A DNA stretch of 64,000 bases from Crossiella sp. S99.2 (GTDB taxonomy: Bacteria; Actinomycetota; Actinomycetes; Mycobacteriales; Pseudonocardiaceae): positions 186,001 to 250,000 of the forward strand of contig NZ_JALMDK010000014.1 of assembly GCF_023094165.1 (NCBI RefSeq), given 5' to 3'. The position numbers and the translations under genes were made by a program. Numbering within the stretch: the stretch's first letter is position 1; each line of letters starts with the position of its first letter. The notes beneath the pieces were generated by a model. It saw only the letters and a program-made list of their open reading frames with translations. It was not told the origin of the DNA and did not search any database. This document shows, one piece after another, positions 32,192-41,205 of the stretch.

Positions 32192-34290
32192 GAGAAACTC
32201 CGGGCCAGCAGGGCCGACATCTCCGCGGGTGGGCCCGGCTGCCCGAAGTAGGCGCCCTGGGCCAGGTCCGCGCCCAGGTCGCGGCAGCGGTGGGCGTGTT
32301 CGGCGGTGCTGATGCCGTCCATCAGGACCGCGGCCTCCAGTTGGTGCACCAGGGGAACCAGGTTGCGGACGGCTTCGGTGAGCAGAGTGGGCGGGCAGGG
32401 CTGGCCCAGGCGGCGCACCAGTCTGGCGGAGAGGCGGACCGAGCTGACCGCGAGTTCGTCGAGCAGGGTGAGTTCGTCGGTGCCGCAGCAGAACTCGTCC
32501 AGCAGCACCGGGATGCCCATGTCCGCCAAGGTTTCCACGTTGTCCTCGACCTCGCCGAAGCCGGCGAGCAGGGCCGGGGCGGGCACCCCCAGCCAGAGCT
32601 GGTCGGGCCGCAGGCCGCAGCCGTCGAGGACCTTGCGGACATCGCCCACCAGGTCCGGATCGGCCGCCTGGCTCTTGCCCATCCGCAGGCCGATCGGCGG
32701 CACCGGGGCCTGGAACTCCTGCTGCCACAACCGGACCTGCTCACACGCGGTGCGCAGCATCCACTGTCCGATAAGGATGGTCAGGCCGGTTTCCTCGGCC
32801 AGGCGCACGCAATCGTCGTGCCCGATCTCGCCGCGGTCCGGGTGCAGCCAGTGCAGCAGCACCTCCACCCCGGCCAGCCGGTCGTCGGCCAGCTGCCGGA
32901 CCGGTTGGTACCGCAGGCGAAGCTCGCCGTTCTCCCACGCGCCGGGCATGGTCGCGGCCAGTGCGAACCATTCCCGGTCCCGCCGGTCCGCGTCCGGGTC
33001 GTGCAGTCCCCACTGCCGTCTGCCGGATGCCTTGACCCGGCGCAGCGTGCCTGCCGCGGACCGCAGCAGCTCCACCGGTTTGATCCGCCCGGCCTGCTGC
33101 TGCACCACGCCGATGCTGGCCGAGACCGCCACCCCGCGTTCGGTCAGGTAGACCGGCTCGCCGAGTTCCTCGTTGATCCGGGCGGCCATGGTGGCCACGT
33201 CCGGGGTGCCCGCGGTGTGCTCGATCAGGATCGCGAACTCGTCCCCGCCGAACCGGGCGACCAGGGCTTTCTCCTTGTCCACCAGCATCTTCAGCTTGGC
33301 CGCGACCAGTTGCAGCACCTGGTCGCCGACCTCGTGCCCCAGGCCGCTGTTGATCATCCCGAAGCCGTCGATGTCCAGGTGGTACAGGCTCATCCCGGTG
33401 CTCGGCTCGATCCGGCCGAGCACGGCTTCCAGCCGGGTCAGGAAGAACTGCCGGTTCGCCAGCCCGGTCAACCGGTCGTGCAATGCCTGGTGGTGCAACC
33501 GGTCCTGCACCAGTTTCAGCTCGGTGACGTCCTCGACCATGGTCACGCAACTCGTCGGCGAGCCCTGCTCATCGCGCAGCAGGGACACCGCGAGGTAGGC
33601 GAACCCGGTCTCCTCCTCGCCCTTGTGCAGCCGGGCCAGCACCCGGAACCGCTCCTGCCTGCCCGCGAACAACCCGGCGTAGGCGCGGGCCACCTCGGCC
33701 GCGGTGTCCGGGTGCACGAAGTCGGTCAGCGTGCGCCCGCGCAGTTCCGCCGGTTCCTGGTCGAGGATCCCGCACAGCGCCTGGTTGAAGTTGATGAACG
33801 TGCCGTCCAGCTCGGTGATCGCGATGCCCACCACCGAACTGGTGAACACCTCGCGCAGCCGCGCCTCGCTGCCGCGCATGGCCCGCTCGGCGTTGTCCTT
33901 GGCCCGCAACAACGCCTGTTTGACGTCCTCCTGCTGCTCGAAGACGCGCTGCCGCATCGCCTCGGCGAACCCGGCCGCGAGCGCGCCCAGCGCCAGGACC
34001 ACCCGCTGCGGCAGGTCGGGCCGTCCGGCCAGCTCGGCCAGCGCGGGCAGGCCGGCGCCCAGCACCCGCATGGTGCAGATCAGGCTCTCACTGTGCGTGA
34101 ACTGTCCGCTGACCAGCCGCCGCCCGACCTCGGTCGCCGCGCTGACCGCGCCCGCCGGGGCACGCAGCTCCTCGACCAGCTCGTGCACCAGGTCGAGGAG
34201 GTACTCGCCGATCTCCGCCTCGGTCAGCGGCACGTAGACGGTCCGGGTGATCTCGGTCTGCCAGCTCACGGCCAGCTCCGCCCGGTTCAC
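32188..34290 (-). CDS. PAS-GGDEF-degenerate EAL signalling protein
   Basis: 700 aa from GTG 34290 (GGGGAA ribosome site). Domain order: a helical N-terminal sensor region (1-~145), a PAS domain (~150-265; VVGIAITELDGTFINFNQA), a GGDEF domain with intact FGGDEF and a DIDGFGMIN metal site, and an EAL domain (~450-690). The EAL motif is EVL and the DDFGTG loop is DEFCCG, so phosphodiesterase activity is probably lost. It should make cyclic di-GMP, with the EAL part regulatory. Cytoplasmic; no membrane helix. Downstream NYN gene is coupled by GTGA. Confidence 0.92.
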   Translation of the reverse strand: MNRAELAVSWQTEITRTVYVPLTEAEIGEYLLDLVHELVEELRAPAGAVSAATEVGRRLVSGQFTHSESLICTMRVLGAGLPALAELAGRPDLPQRVVLALGALAAGFAEAMRQRVFEQQEDVKQALLRAKDNAERAMRGSEARLREVFTSSVVGIAITELDGTFINFNQALCGILDQEPAELRGRTLTDFVHPDTAAEVARAYAGLFAGRQERFRVLARLHKGEEETGFAYLAVSLLRDEQGSPTSCVTMVEDVTELKLVQDRLHHQALHDRLTGLANRQFFLTRLEAVLGRIEPSTGMSLYHLDIDGFGMINSGLGHEVGDQVLQLVAAKLKMLVDKEKALVARFGGDEFAILIEHTAGTPDVATMAARINEELGEPVYLTERGVAVSASIGVVQQQAGRIKPVELLRSAAGTLRRVKASGRRQWGLHDPDADRRDREWFALAATMPGAWENGELRLRYQPVRQLADDRLAGVEVLLHWLHPDRGEIGHDDCVRLAEETGLTILIGQWMLRTACEQVRLWQQEFQAPVPPIGLRMGKSQAADPDLVGDVRKVLDGCGLRPDQLWLGVPAPALLAGFGEVEDNVETLADMGIPVLLDEFCCGTDELTLLDELAVSSVRLSARLVRRLGQPCPPTLLTEAVRNLVPLVHQLEAAVLMDGISTAEHAHRCRDLGADLAQGAYFGQPGPPAEMSALLARSFS

Positions 34291-34439
34291 GCCCGTTCCC
34301 CGGCCACGGCGGCGCCCGCCAGGGCGACCGGCGGTGGCAGCGGCACGGTGAACACCTCGTCGAGTTCTCGGGGCTGTGGCGGGACCCGGCGCGAACCCGC
34401 GATCCGAATCCCACCACCATATTGCGCCGACCCCCGCAC
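34287..34439 (-). CDS. possible 50-residue protein before GGDEF gene
   Basis: Reading from GTG 34439 gives 50 codons whose TGA overlaps the GGDEF gene's GTG by 4 bases, the same coupling used elsewhere on this strand. The peptide (ends RELDEVFTVPLPPPVALAGA) is proline-rich with no recognised family. No ribosome site is visible. The alternative is that this 250-bp gap is only a leader for the GGDEF gene. Confidence 0.35.
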   Translation of the reverse strand: MRGSAQYGGGIRIAGSRRVPPQPRELDEVFTVPLPPPVALAGAAVAGERA

Positions 34440-34547
34440 CCGCGGGGTGGCGAGCCCGCGGGCGGCCCCATCGTCGCCCGATCGGTACCCGGATGGCCCA
34501 ACGGGTCACCCGGCAGGATGGACCTGTGCGTCCGCCCGGCCGAATAC

Positions 34548-35354
34548 CTAGACCTTGCGGCCCACCGCGGCGAGCAGGTTGGAGTGCCGCACGTCTTCCA
34601 GGTGCACCGCCTCGGTCTCCGGACGCCAGCGCGGCGTGTAGACCAGGCCCGGCTCTACGAGGTCGAAACCCTCGGCGAAGCGCAGGATGTCCGCCCTGGT
34701 GCGCGGGTGGATGGGCTCCTGGGTGTGCTTGAAGACCTCCACCGCCTTGGTCATCGCCTCCCGGTTGCCGTCCCAGGTGAAGGCGGAGAAGGCCAGATAG
34801 CTGCCCGCGGGCAGGGCGGCCCGGTAGCGCTGGATGACCGACCACGGGTCGGACTCGTCCGGGATGAACTGCAGCACGCCGACCAGCAGCAGCGCCACCG
34901 GCCGGCTGAAGTCCAGCAGCCGCTTGGTCTCCGGGTGGTTCAGGATCGCCTCGGGATCGCGCAGGTCGGCCTGGATCGCCGCCGCGTTCGGGTTGTCCTG
35001 CAACAGCAGTTCGCTGTGCGCCACCGCGACCGGCTCGATGTCCACGTAGACCACCCGCGAGTCCGGCGCGGCCGCCTGCGCCACCTCGTGCACGTTGCCC
35101 ACGGTCGGCACGCCCGAGCCCAGGTCGAGGAACTGCCGGATGCCCTGGTCCACCAGGAACTGGGTGCTGCGGCCGAGGAAGGCGCGGTTGAGCCGGGCCA
35201 TGTCCCTGGCGGGCACCACGGTGAGCAGCCGGTCGGCCAGGGTCCGGTCCATCTCGAAGTTGTGGCCGCCGCCCAGCAGGTAGTCGTAGATGCGCGCGGA
35301 GCTGGGCAGCTCCATGTTGACCCCGTCGGGCACCCAGCTCAGTTCGTTCGACAC
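34548..35354 (-). CDS. S-adenosyl methyltransferase (PF04672-type)
   Basis: 268 aa from GTG 35354, the only start compatible with the neighbouring stop at 35356. Hallmarks of this actinobacterial family: SSARIYDYLLGGGHNF, RAFLGRSTQFL, the SAM loop FLDLGSGVPTVGNVHE, VVYVDIEPVAVAH, and the late FVEPG-type FDLVEPGLVYTPRWRP. The substrate is unknown for the family. The gene follows a paralogue immediately (1 base between stop and start), and the two share order and motifs across their whole length, so a tandem duplication is likely. Confidence 0.92.
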   Translation of the reverse strand: MSNELSWVPDGVNMELPSSARIYDYLLGGGHNFEMDRTLADRLLTVVPARDMARLNRAFLGRSTQFLVDQGIRQFLDLGSGVPTVGNVHEVAQAAAPDSRVVYVDIEPVAVAHSELLLQDNPNAAAIQADLRDPEAILNHPETKRLLDFSRPVALLLVGVLQFIPDESDPWSVIQRYRAALPAGSYLAFSAFTWDGNREAMTKAVEVFKHTQEPIHPRTRADILRFAEGFDLVEPGLVYTPRWRPETEAVHLEDVRHSNLLAAVGRKV

Positions 35355-35355
35355 G

Positions 35356-36183
35356 TCACGCAGTCCCTTCCGTGGACGAAAACTTGCGGCCGACGCCGGC
35401 GAAGTACCAGTCGCCGAGGGCGGTGGGTCCCGGGCGCACCGGATTCCGCCACCTACCGGGGTGTACCAGTCCAGGCTCGACCAGGTCGAACCCGGCGAAG
35501 AAGCGTTCGATCCCGGCCCGCGACCGCGGACACACCGGGTCACTGCCCGACATCAGCTCCTGCGCCCGTGTCACCACTTCGGGTGACACATCGCAGGTCA
35601 CATGGCTGAGCGCGAGAAAGCTGCCCACCGCCAGCCGGTCCCGGTACCCGGCGAGCATCCCCCAGGGATCTCGCTCGTTGGGCACGTAGTGCAACAGGGC
35701 TACCGCGAGCAGGCCGATCGGGGCCGCGAAGTCGAGCATCCGGCGTACCCGGGGCTCGGCCAGGACCTGGCGCGCGTCCACCACGTCGGCGCGCAGCACG
35801 GTCGCCTGCTCATCGCCCTCCAGCAGCAGCTCGGCGTGCGCCACCGCCAGCTCGTCGTGGTCGACGTAGACCACCCGGCACTCCGGCGCGGCCTTGCGGG
35901 CGATCAGGTGCACCGGGTCGACGCCGGGGATGCCGCAGCCCAGGTCCAGGAACTGGCGCACCCCCGCGGAGAGCATGAAGTGCACCACCCGGCGCACGAA
36001 GGCCCGGTTGACCAGCGCGGAATGCGCCAGCCCCGGCACTTCGGCGACCACCCGGTCGGCCAGCTCCCGGTCCACCGCGAAGTTGTGCCCGCCGCCGAGC
36101 AGGTAGTCATAGACCCGCGCCGACCGGGGTTGCGCCCAGTCCCGCTCGGTCGACTGCGGACCCGCGCTGGGGTCTCCGGTCAC
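35356..36183 (-). CDS. S-adenosyl methyltransferase, paralogue of next gene
   Basis: 275 aa from GTG 36183, chosen for GAGGT 6 bases upstream; a TTG at 36207 would add 8 residues. Motifs match the downstream copy: SARVYDYLLGGGHNFAVD, QFLDLGCGIPGVDPVH, VVYVDHDELAVAH, FDLVEPGLVHPGRWR. The SAM-binding fold is intact. A ROK regulator is divergent on the other side (about 210 bp), and might control this pair. Function of the methylation is unknown. Confidence 0.92.
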   Translation of the reverse strand: MTGDPSAGPQSTERDWAQPRSARVYDYLLGGGHNFAVDRELADRVVAEVPGLAHSALVNRAFVRRVVHFMLSAGVRQFLDLGCGIPGVDPVHLIARKAAPECRVVYVDHDELAVAHAELLLEGDEQATVLRADVVDARQVLAEPRVRRMLDFAAPIGLLAVALLHYVPNERDPWGMLAGYRDRLAVGSFLALSHVTCDVSPEVVTRAQELMSGSDPVCPRSRAGIERFFAGFDLVEPGLVHPGRWRNPVRPGPTALGDWYFAGVGRKFSSTEGTA

Positions 36184-36394
36184 GGCGCACCTCGTGGCGA
36201 TGGACAAGTAGCGGACAGACTACTGAGGGTGCGCAACCCCGGCGAGAGAGGTCATCGCCGGGCGGCACGCGCCGATATGCCGGACCGGACCCGGCATTGG
36301 TCCTACGATTCGGCAGGCACCCGCGCCCGGGTGACACCTGGATGGCCGTACGCGCTGCCGCGTCCAGTGCCGCACGCGTGAAGGGGGAGTGGTG

Positions 36395-37603
36395 GTGCGA
36401 GCCGGAAGTCCGCGTCTGCTGCGGGAGATCAACGATCGGGCGGCCATCGAGATCCTCCTGGACAACGGGCCGATGACCAGGTCCGAGCTGGAGACCGCGA
36501 TCGGGCTGTCCAAACCGGCCACCGCCCAGCTGCTGGCCCGGCTGGAGGAGGACGACGTGGTGCGCCGCGAGGGCCTGCGCGGCGGCGCCCGCGGGCCGAG
36601 GGCGCAGCTCTGGGCGGTCAACGGGGCGCTGTGCTTCGTGGCCGCGGTGGACCTGACCGCGGAATCGGTGGACATCGCCATCGCGGACATCTCCGGCCGG
36701 GTGCTCGCCGAGCACCGCGCGGTGATGCCGGCCGGACCCACCGAGGCGGTGCTGGCCGCCTTCGGCACGGCGCTGGCCGCCGCGGTCGGCCTGGCCGGAC
36801 TGCCCGAGGGCACGCTGCGGCACGTCGTGGTGGGCAGCCCCGGCGCGGTGGACCGGGCCACCGGAAAGCTCGGCTTCGCCCCGCACCTGCCCGGCTGGGA
36901 GGGCTTCGACCTGCCAGGGCGGCTCAGCGAGCTGCTCAACGCCACGGTCACGGTGGAGAACGACGTCAACCTGGTCGCGCTGGAGGAGATGATCTCCGGC
37001 AAGGCGGTGGACGTGCGGGACATGGTGCTGGTCTGGCCCGCCGACGCGGTGGGCAGCGCGGTGGTGGTCAACCGGGTGCTGCTGCGCGGGGCCACCGGCG
37101 GCGCGGGCGAGATCGACTGGATGCGGGTGCCGGACCTGGCCAAGGCCGGCAGCGCGATCGGCCGGGACGGGATCCGGTTCGGCGACCTGGTCAGCTCGGA
37201 CTCCATCGTCAGCCTGGCCGCCGCGCACGGCGTGATCGCCGAGACCGGGATCGCGGCCGTGCGGGACGCGGTCACCGGCGGCGAGCCGGGCCTGGCCTTC
37301 CTCACCGACCTGGCCAGGCGGATCGCCACCGGCGTGGCCAACCTGGTCTCCGTGCTGGACCCGGAACTGGTGCTGCTCTCCGGGGCGACCGCCGAGGCGG
37401 GCGGGCCGCTGCTGTGCGAGCTGGTGCAGCGCGAACTGCACGCCCTGGTCATCCCGAAGACGCCGGTGGAACCGGCCTCGGTGACCGGCAACGCGGTGCG
37501 GGCCGGTGCGCTGCACGCGGCCTACGCGATCGCCAGGGAGGAGATCTTCGGGCTGCCCGCGGCGGAGTTCATGAAGCCGCCGGGATCACGGGCGCATCGG
37601 TAG
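36395..37603 (+). CDS. ROK-family transcriptional regulator
   Basis: 402 aa. Three GTG codons in a row (36389, 36392, 36395) follow GGGGGAG; 36395 has the best spacing. N-terminal winged HTH (MTRSELETAIGLSKPATAQLLARLEEDDVVRR), then the ROK sugar-kinase-like fold (VVVGSPGAVDRATGKLGFAPHLPGW, VENDVNLVALEE). The zinc-binding cysteine cluster of typical ROK kinases is absent, so it is a sugar-responsive repressor rather than a kinase. Its 3' end overlaps the convergent methyltransferase by 18 bp. Confidence 0.92.
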   Translation: MRAGSPRLLREINDRAAIEILLDNGPMTRSELETAIGLSKPATAQLLARLEEDDVVRREGLRGGARGPRAQLWAVNGALCFVAAVDLTAESVDIAIADISGRVLAEHRAVMPAGPTEAVLAAFGTALAAAVGLAGLPEGTLRHVVVGSPGAVDRATGKLGFAPHLPGWEGFDLPGRLSELLNATVTVENDVNLVALEEMISGKAVDVRDMVLVWPADAVGSAVVVNRVLLRGATGGAGEIDWMRVPDLAKAGSAIGRDGIRFGDLVSSDSIVSLAAAHGVIAETGIAAVRDAVTGGEPGLAFLTDLARRIATGVANLVSVLDPELVLLSGATAEAGGPLLCELVQRELHALVIPKTPVEPASVTGNAVRAGALHAAYAIAREEIFGLPAAEFMKPPGSRAHR

Positions 37604-38299
37604 CGCCTCGATCTCCCACAGGCCGAGTGCCTTGTCCGCGAACGCCCCGCCCTCCTCGGCGCAGTTCTCCACCAGCACCGCGACCGGATCGGGCAGGTTG
37701 AACGGCGGGCGCTGCAGGTTGAGCGGGCGCCAGTCGCCGGTGGCGATGTCGGTGTTGTGCTCCAGTTCCAGGAACGTGGTGGCCAGCAGGTAGCGGGAAC
37801 CGCTGCGGCGCAGGTTGTCCAGCGCGTCCCAGATCTGGGCGAAACTCAGGTGCACCAGGCAGTCCCGGCAGAGCACGGCGTCGGTGCGCGGCAACGGATC
37901 CCTGGTGAGGTCCAGGGTGTAGAAGCGGCGGTTGCCGCCGTGCCGGAAGTACTTGGCCAGGTTGGCCGCGATCAGCTCCTCCACGATGTCCGCGCCGAGG
38001 TAGGTCTCCAGGCCCAGCTCGCAGGTGGCCAGCCAGCCGAAGTCCCCGCACGGGATGTCCAGCAGACTGCGCACCCCGAAGCGCCGCAACACCTTCGGCA
38101 GCTCGGCGCGCAGCACGGCGGTCTCGGTGAGCGCGGAACCGTCGCCGGAGACCGAATCGGCGCAGCCCCACATGTTGCTGCGGAAGATGTGCGCGAACAC
38201 CTCCTGGGTGTTCAGCCCGTCGAGCTGCCCGGCAAGGGCGAGGTAGTTCAGGTGCGCGCGCACCGGCGGGCGGGCCGCGTCCCGAGGCGTCTGGGTCAC
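37586..38299 (-). CDS. class I SAM-dependent methyltransferase
   Basis: 237 aa from GTG 38299, with GGAGG 7 bases upstream. The SAM loop is LLDIPCGDFGWLA, followed by YLGADIVEEL and VLCRDCLVHLSF, typical of small class I methyltransferases that act on sugars or glycan-linked groups. Not related to the two tandem methyltransferases nearby. Convergent with the ROK gene. The 228-bp gap upstream to the hydrolase at 38528 holds no gene. Confidence 0.88.
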   Translation of the reverse strand: MTQTPRDAARPPVRAHLNYLALAGQLDGLNTQEVFAHIFRSNMWGCADSVSGDGSALTETAVLRAELPKVLRRFGVRSLLDIPCGDFGWLATCELGLETYLGADIVEELIAANLAKYFRHGGNRRFYTLDLTRDPLPRTDAVLCRDCLVHLSFAQIWDALDNLRRSGSRYLLATTFLELEHNTDIATGDWRPLNLQRPPFNLPDPVAVLVENCAEEGGAFADKALGLWEIEALPMRP

Positions 38300-38527
38300 C
38301 TCCGCACCTCCGCAGGGTCGTGGTCGATCAGGTCGGTCCCATTGTGTGCGGCGGAAAACACGGATCGGCCACGGAACGCCGACGACCCGGTACGCCACCC
38401 CCTCAAGGACCCATCGAGTGATCCCCGTTCGCTCCGGGCGGAATCCCGCCCTGTGCCACCGAGTCACCGGGCAGGGTGGAGGCACCGGTTCCCTGCCACT
38501 CACCGCAACCACCCTGGGGGAAGAAAG

Positions 38528-39718
38528 GTGCTTCGCACCCGCGTCACCACACTGCTCACGGCCGTCTTCGTGTTGCTGACCGCCCTGCTGTCCACCGGCA
38601 CCGCGACCGCCGCCGCGAAACCGACCCTGGACCTGCCCGCCACCGGCGGCCCGTTCCCGGTCGGCACCACCACCCTGCACCTGACCGACCGCGCCCGGGT
38701 CGACCCGTGGGCGCCGACGCCCGGACCACGCGAGCTGATGGCCCAGGTCTGGTACCCGGCCGTGCCGGTGGGCAAGCGGGCCGAGTACGGCGATCCCGCG
38801 GTGTCCCAGCACTTCGCCGACCTGGCCACCGCGATCGGCATGGGCCAGGTCGAGCCGTGGCTGGACCGCGTGCACCCCACCGCCCGCCATGCCGCAGAGT
38901 TGTTACGGCCCCAGCTGCTGCCCGGCCGGCCGGCGCTGCTGCGCGGCTGGCCGCTGATCCTGCAGAGCCACGGCCGCGGCACGGTCCGCGCCGCGACCAC
39001 CGCGATCGCCGAGGGCCTGGCCGCCAAGGGCTATGTGGTGGCCGCGGTCGACCACACCTACGACGCCGCGGTCACCCGCTTCCCGGACGGCCGCACCGTC
39101 AAGGCCAACCGCACCCAGAACCCGACCGAGCCGGAACTCGCCGCCGAGGTCCAGGTCCGGGTCGCCGACCTGCGGTTCACCCTCGATCAGCTCAGCACGG
39201 GCGACACCCCGTTCCGGCACCGCCTGGACCTGGGCCGGGTCGGCGTCTTCGGCCACTCCCTCGGCGGTGACACCGCAGCCGAGGCCATGCGCGCCGACCG
39301 CCGCTTCCGGGTCGGCGCCAACCTGGACGGCGCGTTCTGGGGCGAGGCCCAGCACCAGGGCGTCCCCGGTCCGTTCGCCCTGTTCAGCGCGGGCCCCGGG
39401 GACCACCCCAGCTTCACCCGCTGGCGGGCGAACCAGCGGGCCTGGGGCCGGCACTTCACCCTGCCCGAGGGCATCCACAGCTCCGCCACCGACCTGGTGC
39501 TGTTCCCGGCGGTCTCCGGCCTGCGCGAGCTGCTGAAGGACCATCCGGAGGTGTACAAGCAGATCTTCGGCAGCCTCGACGGCGTGCGCACCACCCAGCT
39601 CTACCGCGCCTACCTCGGCGCGCTGTTCGACCGGCATCTGCTCGGCCGCCCGGCCCCGTTGCTGGACCGGGATTCGGCGCGGTGGCCGGAACACCGGCTG
39701 CTGTGGTCGGTCGGCTGA
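38528..39718 (+). CDS. secreted PAF-acetylhydrolase-like alpha/beta hydrolase
   Basis: 396 aa from GTG 38528 (GGGGG 7 bases upstream). Residues 1-~30 are a signal peptide ending TATAAA. The nucleophile elbow is GHSLGG, with an Asp in NLDGAFWG and a His in GIHSS, the triad of platelet-activating-factor acetylhydrolase/lipase-type enzymes. The substrate is probably a short-chain ester or oxidised lipid outside the cell. The next gene encodes a paralogue with the same motif order, from tandem duplication; 110 bp separate them. Confidence 0.9.
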   Translation: MLRTRVTTLLTAVFVLLTALLSTGTATAAAKPTLDLPATGGPFPVGTTTLHLTDRARVDPWAPTPGPRELMAQVWYPAVPVGKRAEYGDPAVSQHFADLATAIGMGQVEPWLDRVHPTARHAAELLRPQLLPGRPALLRGWPLILQSHGRGTVRAATTAIAEGLAAKGYVVAAVDHTYDAAVTRFPDGRTVKANRTQNPTEPELAAEVQVRVADLRFTLDQLSTGDTPFRHRLDLGRVGVFGHSLGGDTAAEAMRADRRFRVGANLDGAFWGEAQHQGVPGPFALFSAGPGDHPSFTRWRANQRAWGRHFTLPEGIHSSATDLVLFPAVSGLRELLKDHPEVYKQIFGSLDGVRTTQLYRAYLGALFDRHLLGRPAPLLDRDSARWPEHRLLWSVG

Positions 39719-39828
39719 GAGGTTGCTGAGAGCCCCAAAGGGCAGACCCGGCGCGCACACGATCATCGCCGTTTTCTCGCTGGCAGGGTGAAATCACGGC
39801 AACCCGCCGCCATCCGAGAGGGACACCC

Positions 39829-40992
39829 ATGCGCCCAACACGGCTGCTCGCCGTGCTCCTGACCCTGTCCGCCAGCCTGGTCGGCACCGCCCCGGCCGCG
39901 ACCGCGGCGGTGCCGACCAGCGCCGCGACCACGCTGGACCTGCCCGCCCCGACCGGCAGGCTGGCCGTGGGCGTCACCGACCTGCACCTGACCGACCCGT
40001 CCCGCCCGGACCCGTGGGCGCCCACCCCGGCGGCGCGCGAGCTGATGGTCCGCGCCTGGTACCCGGCCATCGCGGTCACCCCGCGGGCCCGCTACGCCGA
40101 CGAGGCCACCAGCGCCACCGTCGCCGCCTTCCTGAACAACGTCATCGGCGGCGGGGTGAGCCCGTTCCTGGACCGGGTCCGCCCGCAGGCCCGGCAGAAC
40201 GCCCCGGTGTTCGGCGCGGGCTGGCCGGTGCTGCTGTACAGCCAGGGCCGGGGCAGCATGCGCGCGCTGTCCACCAGCCTGGCCGAGGACCTGGCCAGCC
40301 ACGGGTACGTGGTGCTGTCGGTGGACCACACCTACGACGCGGGCGCGGTGCGCTTCCCCGACGGCCGGGTCATCCGCGGCAATCGCCCGCAGGTGCCCAC
40401 CGAGGCCCAGCGAGCCGAGGAACTCCGGGTCCGGGTCGCCGATCTGCGCAGCACCCTCAACCACGTCAGCACCGCGGCGACCCCGTTCCGCGGCCGCCTG
40501 GACCTGTCCAGGGTCGGCACCCTCGGCCACTCCATGGGCGGTGCGACGGCCGCCGAGGCCATCCGCACCGACCCCCGGTTCCGCGCCGGGGTGAACCTGG
40601 ACGGCGGCTTCTGGGACGGCGCCGCCAACAACGGCGTCCCGGCCCCCTTCCTGCTGCTGAGCACCGGCGCCCCCGACTACCCCACCTTCACCGCCTGGAA
40701 GGCCAGCCACCGGAGCTGGGGCCGCCACTTCGCCCTCACCGGCGCGGCGCACTACAGCGCCACCGACCTGACCCAGTTCGCCGACCTCTCCGGCGCCCGC
40801 GAACTCCTCCGCGACCGCCCCGCCCTGTACACCACGTTGTTCGGCGACACCCCCGGCAGCAGAACCACCCAGCTCAACCGCGTCTACACCCAGGCGTTCT
40901 TCCAGCAGCACCTCTACGGCGTGCCCAACCCACTCCTGGATGCGCCGTCCCCGGCCTACCCGGAGCAAACCCTGCGCTGGTCCCACTCCTGA
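39829..40992 (+). CDS. secreted PAF-acetylhydrolase-like hydrolase, paralogue
   Basis: 387 aa, ATG 39829 with GAGAGGG upstream. Signal peptide 1-~27 (ends ATAA). Elbow GHSMGG, acid NLDGGFW, and a terminal His in AAHYSATD, so the triad is conserved. Shares most blocks with the gene before it (RPDPWAPTP, DHTYDAGAVRFPDGR, RTTQL). The pair might have split substrates. No promoter between the two is obvious. Confidence 0.9.
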   Translation: MRPTRLLAVLLTLSASLVGTAPAATAAVPTSAATTLDLPAPTGRLAVGVTDLHLTDPSRPDPWAPTPAARELMVRAWYPAIAVTPRARYADEATSATVAAFLNNVIGGGVSPFLDRVRPQARQNAPVFGAGWPVLLYSQGRGSMRALSTSLAEDLASHGYVVLSVDHTYDAGAVRFPDGRVIRGNRPQVPTEAQRAEELRVRVADLRSTLNHVSTAATPFRGRLDLSRVGTLGHSMGGATAAEAIRTDPRFRAGVNLDGGFWDGAANNGVPAPFLLLSTGAPDYPTFTAWKASHRSWGRHFALTGAAHYSATDLTQFADLSGARELLRDRPALYTTLFGDTPGSRTTQLNRVYTQAFFQQHLYGVPNPLLDAPSPAYPEQTLRWSHS

Positions 40993-41087
40993 GCCGCGAG
41001 TCCGGGCAGCGGCGAGCCCGCTGCCCGGACCACCGCCATTTGTTGTTTCTCCCCCGAAATCCCGCCCAATCGTTGACAACCCACCTT

Positions 41088-41101
41088 TGAGAGCGCTCTC
41101 A
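41088..41101. promoter_or_regulatory. CebR/LacI-type operator before glucanase
   Basis: A perfect 14-bp palindrome TGAGAGCGCTCTCA resembles the TGGGAGCGCTCCCA site of CebR-type LacI regulators. A consensus -35 (TTGACA, 41073-41078) lies 9 bases upstream, so the site covers the -10 region of a promoter reading towards the GH16 gene at 41206. Repression relieved by a glucan-derived sugar is the natural reading. Confidence 0.7.
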
Positions 41102-41205
41102 TCACCTCACGGCACAGCGGCCGGAGACGCACCGACCGTGGCCGGGCACGCATAATCCCTTCCCCCGCTGTGATCCGCCGCCACGGACCGAGGAGGCGCT
41201 CGCAC

